Below are positions 1 through 7,036 of a stretch of 21,579 nt of DNA, in pieces (positions within the stretch are counted from its first letter, which is position 1; every line of letters starts with the position of its first letter). The notes below the pieces were generated by a model. It saw only the letters and a program-made list of their open reading frames with translations. It had not been told where the DNA came from and searched no databases. This DNA is from UBA668 sp038234785 (lineage in GTDB: Bacteria; Actinomycetota; Acidimicrobiia; Acidimicrobiales; Ilumatobacteraceae). Location: positions 1-21,579 of the forward strand of contig JBBQTC010000066.1 in assembly GCA_038234785.1 (NCBI GenBank). The letters run 5' to 3'. A program made the position numbers and the translations under genes.

Positions 1-1093
1 TCACGAACCCCAGGATCGACGACCCCCCGAACTGCGGCGGTGCCTCGACGCCGGCGAGATCGAGCAGGGTCGGGGCGATGTCGAGCAGCGTGGTGAGAGT
101 CGCGACACGGCCGGGCTCGAACCGGCCGGGCGACCACAGCACGAGCGGCACCCGCGCCGCGTACTCGAAGAAGTTCATCTTGTACCAGAGGCCGCGCTCG
201 CCGAGCATGTCCCCGTGGTCGGCGACGAGCATGACGACCGTGTCGTCGGCGAGGCCGAGTGCGCCCAACGTCGACGTCAAGGCTCCGGTCCAGTCGTCGA
301 CGTAGGAGATGTTGCCCATGTACGCCCGCCTGGCCCGACGGATGTCGTCGTCGGTGATGGTGGCCGCGTCCATCGCACATGCCTCGCGCAGGCGCTGTGC
401 GTGCGGGTCGAGAGGAACATCGTCGACCGAGACGAGGGGCATCGGGATCTCGATGCCTTCGTAGCGGTCCCAGTACTGCTGACGGGTCACATAGGGATCG
501 TGGGGGTGGGTGAAACTGGCCACGAGCAGGAACGGTCGATCGTCATCGGTGCGGGCGAGGTCGTGGAGGGCGCGGACTGCCTGGAACCCGACCTCGTCGT
601 CGAACAGCAGTTGATTGGTCACTTCGGCCACACCGGCGCCGGTGACGCTGTCCATGTTGTGATACCACCAGTCGATGCGCTCCTCGGGAGCGCGCCAATC
701 CGGTGTCCAGCCGAAGTCCGCGGGATAGATGTCGGTGGTGCGGCGCTCTTCGAATCCGTGGAGCTGGTCGGGACCCACGAAGTGCATCTTGCCGCTGAGC
801 ACGGTGCGGTACCCGGCGATGCGTGCGTGGTGGGCGAATGTCGGGATGGTGCTCGCCAGGTAGGCCGCGTTGTCGTATCCGCGTGTCGCGGACGGCAGCT
901 GGCCGGACATCATGCAGTATCGACCGGGAGTGCACAGCGGGCTGTTGGAGTACGCGGCGTCGAAGACCACTCCTTCCGACGCGAGTCGGTCGATGTGCGG
1001 CGCGATCGTCGCCGGGTTCCCGTAACAGCCGAGGGCGGAGGGGGTGAGTTGGTCGTACATGATGACCAACACGTTGGGTCGGGTGGATGTCAC
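1..1093 (-). CDS. betC: Choline-sulfatase (BetC-like), 3' end cut by window edge
   Basis: This is an arylsulfatase-superfamily hydrolase, probably releasing choline and sulfate from choline-O-sulfate. About 364 residues are visible; BetC proteins are usually about 500. The reading frame is still open at the left edge. The formylglycine signature CTPGR places the modified cysteine at residue 54, and an N-terminal MYDQ supplies a metal ligand. Stretches typical of choline-sulfatases follow: LSGKMHFVGPDQLHGFEER, TTDIYPADFGWTPD, FTHPHDPYV and ADHGDMLGERGLWYKMNFF. The start is a GTG whose GTGA overlaps the stop of the DUF1992 gene, implying translational coupling as the last visible gene of the leftward operon. 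No signal peptide is apparent, so it is probably cytoplasmic. The superfamily is certain from motifs. Choline sulfate as substrate rests on recalled family similarity and is likely but untested. Confidence 0.88.
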   Translation of the reverse strand, partial: MTSTRPNVLVIMYDQLTPSALGCYGNPATIAPHIDRLASEGVVFDAAYSNSPLCTPGRYCMMSGQLPSATRGYDNAAYLASTIPTFAHHARIAGYRTVLSGKMHFVGPDQLHGFEERRTTDIYPADFGWTPDWRAPEERIDWWYHNMDSVTGAGVAEVTNQLLFDDEVGFQAVRALHDLARTDDDRPFLLVASFTHPHDPYVTRQQYWDRYEGIEIPMPLVSVDDVPLDPHAQRLREACAMDAATITDDDIRRARRAYMGNISYVDDWTGALTSTLGALGLADDTVVMLVADHGDMLGERGLWYKMNFFEYAARVPLVLWSPGRFEPGRVATLTTLLDIAPTLLDLAGVEAPPQFGGSSILGFV

Positions 1094-1509
1094 TCTCGGA
1101 TTGTGGCACGCCACTTCGCCACGACCGCCTCCTCGTCGAGTGGCATGACGGTGGACGGAGGCCCGTCGGCCCCGCGGCGGTTGACGTCGCGGATGCGGGG
1201 GTTGATGTCGGCGATGATCCGGCGCACCACCGACTCCTGCGACGCCGCGGCGATTGCTTCGCGGGCCTCCTCGAGCTCCTTACGGATGCGCAGGGTCGGG
1301 GGGAGGTACGACAGACGTTCGGCGCGCAGCTTCGCTTTCAGCCACCAGTCCTCGTCGTGGAGCGCACCGATTCCCTCCAGCGGCTTGCCCTTGCCCGGCA
1401 GGTTGGCGAAGTCACCGCGCTCCATGCCCTCGCGGATCTGCTGGTCGACCCACGACTCCCAGCTCACGCCGGGAGGCTTGCGCCCGGAGTTCGCGGGTTG
1501 GTCGCTCAC
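1090..1509 (-). CDS. DUF1992 (DnaJC28 conserved domain) protein
   Basis: This 139-residue protein matches the DUF1992 family, also called the DnaJ homologue subfamily C member 28 conserved domain. No biochemical role is settled for the family. Recognisable stretches are WVDQQIREGMERGDF, NLPGKGKPL, a central helical segment rich in Arg, Lys and Glu, and NPRIRDVNRR. The family's bacterial members are usually short stand-alone proteins like this one. I chose the GTG at 1509 because it overlaps the stop of the upstream PLP enzyme as GTGA, and the domain begins soon after. Its own stop overlaps the sulfatase GTG in the same way. It is soluble, with no membrane segment. It may be a passenger housekeeping protein in this operon rather than a functional partner. 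Confidence 0.85.
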   Translation of the reverse strand: MSDQPANSGRKPPGVSWESWVDQQIREGMERGDFANLPGKGKPLEGIGALHDEDWWLKAKLRAERLSYLPPTLRIRKELEEAREAIAAASQESVVRRIIADINPRIRDVNRRGADGPPSTVMPLDEEAVVAKWRATIRE

Positions 1510-2828
1510 GACCGTCGCACCCCGCTGAAGATCACCGCGATCCGCTCGTCGTCGGCGACGTGTTCGCGGATCGCAAGGACGCCGGCCAGTCCGGCCGTGC
1601 CGGTGTGGCTGGCATCGATGCCGGTCGTGGCGCGGCCCAGCCGGTTGGCTTCCAGCACATGCTCCTCGCGGGCAACGACCGGCGCACCGTGCCCGTCCGC
1701 CATCGCCGCGACAACCGGCAGCCAGTCGTACGTCTCGTCGTCGAGGATCCCGTCGGCCGCCGAGTTGCCGACGTGCTCCCATGGCCACATGCAGTCCGTC
1801 CAGTGCTCGGCGGCGTGCCGTGGCCCTCCGACCGACGGCACGAGCTCCCATGCTCGATCGAGCGGAGCGCACGCGCTCGTCTGGACGGCATGCAGCCGCG
1901 GGGTGATTCCGCTCATCCGGAAACCGGCCGCGACGCTCGCGGCGAACGCACCGCCGCCGACCTGCACGAACAGACGGTCGAAGGGCGGACCCGAGACCTG
2001 GTCCTCCATGCACCCGGCCATCTCCCAACCGATCGTGCGACCTCCGTCGAGACACCAGGCGTTCTCGGTGCCCTGCACGCTGAACGGGACTGCGCCATCG
2101 GCGACAGCGGCCCGGAATCGATGGACGCACGGATCCCCCTGCGGGTCGTCGTCGCGGCGCGGACATTCGACGATCTCGGCTCCCAACTTCATCAGCATCG
2201 TGGTGACCGCGCGGTCGGCGGTGACCGGCACGAAGACCCGAATCGGCCATCCGACCGCCGATGCGAGCGTGGCCGCGGCGAGCGCGGCATTGCCACAGGA
2301 CGCAATCGCGAGCGGTGGACGATCCGACGGCGCGAACCACGGCGAGCGTCCGGCACGCTCGGCCGTGATGAGGTGCAGCAAGATGCCGAACAGGTGGCGC
2401 GCCTTGTGGCTGCCGCCCACGTTGCCGGTTTCGTCCTTCACCCAGATCCCGCCGTCGGCGCGGAACCCCAACGCGTCGCTCAGTGCGTCCGCGCGCCCGA
2501 ACGGCGTCGTCACGAACCCAGTGCCCGCCACCGCTGCAACGAGCCCGTCGAGCTCACCGACGAGCGACTCGCGTGCGTCGTCGTCGAAGCCCATCGCCGC
2601 CGCGAACGAGTCCCACGCGAGGTACCTGCGAAACCCGAGGAACGGGTTGTCGGCGCCGGTGGAACGCAATGGTGCGATCTCCTGCACGAGCTGCGGCGCG
2701 TGATGTCGATCGGCATCGGTGGCATTCGGACACCGCCACGTGAACGGCGTGGCAATGTCGGTACGCGCTCCACACACGGCGCATCGCCATCCGGTGACCA
2801 GCCCGGGCGGTTGCTGTGTCGCCGTCAT
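1506..2828 (-). CDS. Threonine synthase-like fold-type II PLP-dependent enzyme
   Basis: This 440-residue enzyme belongs to the tryptophan synthase beta/threonine synthase superfamily. The PLP lysine is probably K142 in GGSHKAR. A substrate or phosphate loop SCGNAALA lies at 177-184, and a glycine-rich PLP-phosphate cradle VGGGAFAA at about 290-297. The N-terminus carries C16-x2-C19 and C33, a zinc-ribbon-like arrangement seen in some threonine synthases. The lysine context is SHKAR rather than the SFKDR typical of true threonine synthase, so the reaction (beta/gamma-elimination, replacement or deamination of an amino acid) is not fixed. The ATG at 2828 lies 2 bases after the stop of the preceding PLP enzyme, and the stop overlaps the DUF1992 start. 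The family call is firm. The substrate is unknown. Confidence 0.82.
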   Translation of the reverse strand: MTATQQPPGLVTGWRCAVCGARTDIATPFTWRCPNATDADRHHAPQLVQEIAPLRSTGADNPFLGFRRYLAWDSFAAAMGFDDDARESLVGELDGLVAAVAGTGFVTTPFGRADALSDALGFRADGGIWVKDETGNVGGSHKARHLFGILLHLITAERAGRSPWFAPSDRPPLAIASCGNAALAAATLASAVGWPIRVFVPVTADRAVTTMLMKLGAEIVECPRRDDDPQGDPCVHRFRAAVADGAVPFSVQGTENAWCLDGGRTIGWEMAGCMEDQVSGPPFDRLFVQVGGGAFAASVAAGFRMSGITPRLHAVQTSACAPLDRAWELVPSVGGPRHAAEHWTDCMWPWEHVGNSAADGILDDETYDWLPVVAAMADGHGAPVVAREEHVLEANRLGRATTGIDASHTGTAGLAGVLAIREHVADDERIAVIFSGVRRS

Positions 2829-2830
2829 GC

Positions 2831-4363
<1,533 letters not shown>

Positions 4364-4364
4364 G

Positions 4365-4381
4365 TTTGACATTTTGTCAAA
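4365..4381. promoter_or_regulatory. Palindromic operator between PLP operon and SufR-like regulator
   Basis: TTTGACA-TTT-TGTCAAA is a perfect inverted repeat with 7-base arms and a 3-base spacer. It abuts the start codon of the leftward PLP operon. Its minus-strand core reads CAAAAT, a plausible -10 seven bases before the ATG at 4363, so a bound protein would block that promoter. The regulator gene starts 66 bases away on the other strand, which makes it the natural candidate ligand. Its AT-rich content stands out in the GC-rich surroundings. The palindrome is seen directly; binding is inferred. Confidence 0.7.
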
Positions 4382-4435
4382 GTCTGGACGGGAACGCGCG
4401 AACGGCTTTCTCCAAGCTCTGCCTTGCGAAATGGC

Positions 4436-4441
4436 TAGGCT
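4436..4441 (+). promoter_or_regulatory. -10 element for a leaderless SufR-like regulator transcript
   Basis: TAGGCT lies six bases before the ATG at 4448 (TAGGCT-GACCAG-ATG). That spacing would put the transcription start at or next to the start codon, and no Shine-Dalgarno sequence precedes the gene. No good -35 is visible. Confidence 0.45.
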
Positions 4442-4447
4442 GACCAG

Positions 4448-5092
4448 ATGGCCGACGTCACCACCGACCTCTCGGGCGCCAAGCGGCGCATCATCGAGCG
4501 GCTCAAGCGTGCCGACACGGCCACCGCGCCCGAGTTGGCGGCCGAATTCGGCCTCACCGACACGGCGATCCGCCAGCACCTGGAGGCCCTCGAGTCCGCC
4601 GAACTCGTCGAGCGCTCGTCCGGCCCGAGCTCGGGCCGGGGTCGTCCTCCGACCCACTGGCGGCTCGCTCCCTCCGCGAGCTCGCTGTTCGCGGACCGAC
4701 ACGCCGATCTGACGGTGGAACTCATCGCCTCGATCCGCAGCGCACTCGGCGAAGAGGCGCTCGATCGGGTGGTGCGAACCCGCGCCGAACGACAGCTCGC
4801 CACCTACACCGCGGCGCTCGCCGGATCGAACTCGATCTCGGACAAGGTGCAGCGGCTGGCGAAGCTGCGCAGCGCGGAGGGATACCTCGCAGAGGCGATC
4901 GAGTCCGACGATTCGATGGCCCTGGTCGAGCACCACTGCCCCATCCAGGGTGCCGCCGACAGTTGCGCCGGATTGTGCAGCGCCGAGCTCGATCTGTTCC
5001 AGAAGGCACTCGGCCCCGACGTCGCCGTCGCCCGTGAGCAACACCTGCTCGACGGCGGACAACGCTGCGCCTACCGAGTCACCCTGCGCTGA
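4448..5092 (+). CDS. SufR-like DeoR/ArsR-type regulator with cysteine cluster
   Basis: This 214-residue transcription factor has an N-terminal winged helix (residues 8-72: TAPELAAEFGLTDTAIRQHL, then a basic wing with GRGRPP). The C-terminal sensor domain holds C164, C173, C177 and C207, within EHHCPIQGAADSCAGLC and GGQRC. C164 and C177 form a CX12C pair, followed by a distant cysteine, the arrangement known for Fe-S ligands in SufR repressors of suf operons. Here no suf genes are visible. The gene instead diverges from an operon of PLP enzymes and a sulfatase, with a perfect palindrome between them. It could bind an Fe-S cluster and sense iron, redox or sulfur status. The target operon and autoregulation are inferred. 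Confidence 0.83.
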   Translation: MADVTTDLSGAKRRIIERLKRADTATAPELAAEFGLTDTAIRQHLEALESAELVERSSGPSSGRGRPPTHWRLAPSASSLFADRHADLTVELIASIRSALGEEALDRVVRTRAERQLATYTAALAGSNSISDKVQRLAKLRSAEGYLAEAIESDDSMALVEHHCPIQGAADSCAGLCSAELDLFQKALGPDVAVAREQHLLDGGQRCAYRVTLR

Positions 5093-5218
5093 CCCGACTT
5101 CCCCATCGGCCCTGGTTCCGCCCGCGCCCTGCCCCAGGCCGCGAAACCATGCCAGCAGCGCCCGATTTCGCGCCCATGGGCACAAGGTGAGTCATGGATG
5201 ACACCGATTCGCGCCCTT

Positions 5219-5301
5219 GGGCCTTGGCCCTTGGGCCGGGGTGGGGCCCTGGGCCGGGTTCGGGCAATGGGGCTGGGGCAATGGGCACAGCTGGGACAGG
5301 G
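5219..5301 (+). repeat. G-run cluster with G-quadruplex potential in intergenic 5093-5344
   Basis: The 252-base gap between the regulator and the DUF1801 gene contains no convincing gene. From 5219 to 5301 there are twelve runs of three or four G on the plus strand; eleven of them fall within 5233-5301, mostly separated by 1-7 bases. The word GGGCAATGGG occurs twice (5262-5271 and 5276-5285), and GGACAGGG at 5294-5301 recurs at 5310-5317. Several GGCCC/GGGCC inverted words could also form short hairpins. It lies on the sense strand upstream of the DUF1801 gene, so it may be in that gene's 5' leader. The G runs are seen; a quadruplex fold is inferred. Confidence 0.6.
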
Positions 5302-5344
5302 CAGACTCTGGACAGGGTGCGAGACGACCGGGAAGAGTGATGTG

Positions 5345-5800
5345 ATGACCACCGACCAGCCGGGCAAGAAGGCTGCCACTTCGACGAGGAAGGCCGCCAC
5401 GAAGCCAGCGTTGCTCAGCGGCGGTAACCCGCAGATCGCAAAGGGCGACGGCGATGCCCCCGTCCAGGAGTACCTCGAGGCCTTGCCGGGCTGGAAGCGA
5501 GACATCGGTCGGCGCCTCGACGAACTCGTCGTGCGGACCGTGCCCGACGTGCACAAGGCCGTCAAGTGGAACTCGCCCTTCTACGGCATCGATGGGCAGG
5601 GCTGGTTCATGAGCCTGCACGCCTTCGCCAAGTACGTCAAGGTGACCTTCTTCAAGGGAACCGAGTTGCACCCGGTCCCACCCGCCGGGATTGCCAAGGA
5701 GGCCCGATCGGTCGACATCGGTGAACACGACTTCGATGAGGATCAACTGACCGCGTGGATCACGCAAGCGGCGAAGCTGCACGGTTGGAACGGCCGCTGA
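5345..5800 (+). CDS. DUF1801 domain protein
   Basis: This 151-residue protein carries a DUF1801 (YdhG-like) domain. After a Lys/Ala-rich, low-complexity N-terminal tail (about residues 1-35) come DAPVQEYLEALPGWKR, VPDVHKAVKWNSPFYG and GWFMSLHAFAKYVKVTFF, which are hallmarks of the family. Family functions are poorly defined; a Bacillus member has been described as frataxin-like, but I see no residues here that establish iron binding. The start at 5345 is chosen because GGAAGAG lies seven bases upstream and the preceding in-frame extension is low-complexity G/C sequence. Twenty-four bases separate its stop from the glycosyltransferase gene, so the two may be co-transcribed. The basic tail could bind nucleic acid, which is speculative. 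Confidence 0.85.
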   Translation: MTTDQPGKKAATSTRKAATKPALLSGGNPQIAKGDGDAPVQEYLEALPGWKRDIGRRLDELVVRTVPDVHKAVKWNSPFYGIDGQGWFMSLHAFAKYVKVTFFKGTELHPVPPAGIAKEARSVDIGEHDFDEDQLTAWITQAAKLHGWNGR

Positions 5801-5824
5801 CCGTCGGCGTGCGAGGCTGCACCG

Positions 5825-6982
5825 GTGAAGATCATGATCACCTCCGGCCCAGGGCGTGGCCACATCCACCCGATGGTCCCACTGGCCCGCGCGCTCCTCG
5901 GCCGCGGCGACGAGGTGCTCTGGGTGACCGGCCCCGACGAAGCGGCCCGCCTCCGCGGCGACGGCTTCGACGCGGCGGCGGCGGGTCTCACCGAGCGCGA
6001 GGCGACGGCGGAGTTCGTTCGTCGCTACCCCGAGATCCACGACATCCCCGGGCCGGGCAAGGCCGAGTTCACCTTCCCGCGCATCTTCGGCGGCGTCCGG
6101 GCCGGCCCGATGCTGGCCGACCTCGTGCCCGTCGCCCGCTCTTGGGCTCCCGACCTGATCGTCAGCGAGCAGGCCGAGTTCGGCGGGCCGCTCGCCGCCG
6201 CGATGCTCGGCATCCCGAACGTCTGCCACTCCTTCGGTTCGGTCCTCCCCGTCTCGCGGGTGCTCGCGGCCGGGGATCTGATGGCGCCGCTCTGGGTCGA
6301 GCACGGACTCGTGCCCCGGCTCTACGGTGGGTGCTACGACCACCTGTACATCAACATCTACCCGCCGAGTCTGCAGCCGGAGTCCGCGGCCCACCTCAGC
6401 GCCGTGCAGGATCTCGGCCCGAGCAGCAGTGCGATCACCGGCGAGGATCGGCTTCCCTCGTGGATCGGCGACGACTCGACCACGCCGCTCGTGTACGTCA
6501 CGCTCGGCACGGTGTTCTCCAACGACGCCGTGCTCACCACCATCGTCGATGCCGTCAGAACGCTGCCCGTGCGGATGGTGGTCACGGTCGGCCCGCACGG
6601 CGACCCGGCGGCATTGGGCGAGCAACCCGCCAACGTGCACCTGGCTCGCTACATCCCTCAGGACCAATTGCTCCCCCACTGCTCGGTCGTGATCTCGCAC
6701 TGCGGGTCGGGCACGTTCCTCGCCGCGCTCGGCGCCGGGCTGCCCCAACTGTGCGTTCCTCAGGCCGCAGACCAGTTCATCAACACCGCCGCCTGCGTGC
6801 GGGCGGGTGCCGGCCTCGCGCTCGAGCCGGACCGAGTCACGCCTGCCGGCGTGCACGCCGCAGTGGACCACCTTCTCGACGACCCGTCGTTCCGCACTGC
6901 GGCGCAGAAGGTCGGTCGGGAGATCTCTGCCATGCCGTCGGCCGCCGATGTCGCCGAACGGCTGCACCACGAGTTCGGCTGA
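5825..6982 (+). CDS. GT1-family (UGT/macrolide-type) glycosyltransferase
   Basis: This 385-residue GT-B enzyme transfers a sugar from a nucleotide donor to a small-molecule acceptor. The N-terminal Rossmann half opens with ITSGPGRGHIHPMVPLARAL, typical of the UGT/MGT group. The C-terminal donor half contains PLVYVTLGT (about 220-228) and the donor signature around SHCGSGTFLAALGAGLPQLCVPQAADQ, where H292 and the following loop would contact the nucleotide sugar. Length is normal for the family. The start is GTG at 5825, with an in-frame ATG at 5834 as an alternative. GAGGCT six bases upstream weakly resembles the -10 spacing of other genes here. No biosynthetic cluster surrounds it, so acceptor and sugar are unknown. 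It might act in glycolipid or natural-product decoration, or drug inactivation. Confidence 0.88.
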   Translation: MKIMITSGPGRGHIHPMVPLARALLGRGDEVLWVTGPDEAARLRGDGFDAAAAGLTEREATAEFVRRYPEIHDIPGPGKAEFTFPRIFGGVRAGPMLADLVPVARSWAPDLIVSEQAEFGGPLAAAMLGIPNVCHSFGSVLPVSRVLAAGDLMAPLWVEHGLVPRLYGGCYDHLYINIYPPSLQPESAAHLSAVQDLGPSSSAITGEDRLPSWIGDDSTTPLVYVTLGTVFSNDAVLTTIVDAVRTLPVRMVVTVGPHGDPAALGEQPANVHLARYIPQDQLLPHCSVVISHCGSGTFLAALGAGLPQLCVPQAADQFINTAACVRAGAGLALEPDRVTPAGVHAAVDHLLDDPSFRTAAQKVGREISAMPSAADVAERLHHEFG

Positions 6983-6991
6983 CAGGATCAC

Positions 6992-7013
6992 CGCGTCGTT
7001 CGTGACGACCGCG
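6992..7013. terminator. Possible hairpin after glycosyltransferase gene
   Basis: CGCGTCGT and ACGACCGCG can pair with one bulged C around a five-base loop, nine bases after the glycosyltransferase stop. There is no T tract. It could be a weak terminator but also overlaps the upstream promoter region of the ATPase gene. Confidence 0.3.
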
Positions 7014-7024
7014 GCCACTGCCGC

Positions 7025-7030
7025 TAACTT
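7025..7030 (+). promoter_or_regulatory. -10 element for leaderless ATPase transcript
   Basis: TAACTT is followed by six bases and the ATG at 7037. GTGACG at 7002-7007 lies 17 bases upstream and matches four of six bases of TTGACA, giving a plausible sigma-70-type promoter. No Shine-Dalgarno sequence is present. Confidence 0.5.
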
Positions 7031-7036
7031 CTCGAC

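Noticed and set aside
215..1528. Long plus-strand open frame opposite the sulfatase and DUF1992 genes
   Set aside because: Arg/Gly/Val-rich composition without family motifs. The minus strand carries clear choline-sulfatase and DUF1992 motifs, so this is a high-GC antisense artefact.
5219..5317. Possible CRISPR or satellite repeat in the G-rich stretch
   Set aside because: Repeat words are 8-10 bases, irregularly spaced and with no unique spacers.
5198..5344. N-terminal extension of the DUF1801 gene from an ATG at 5198
   Set aside because: It would translate the G-run repeat into low-complexity residues. A Shine-Dalgarno-like GGAAGAG precedes the ATG at 5345.
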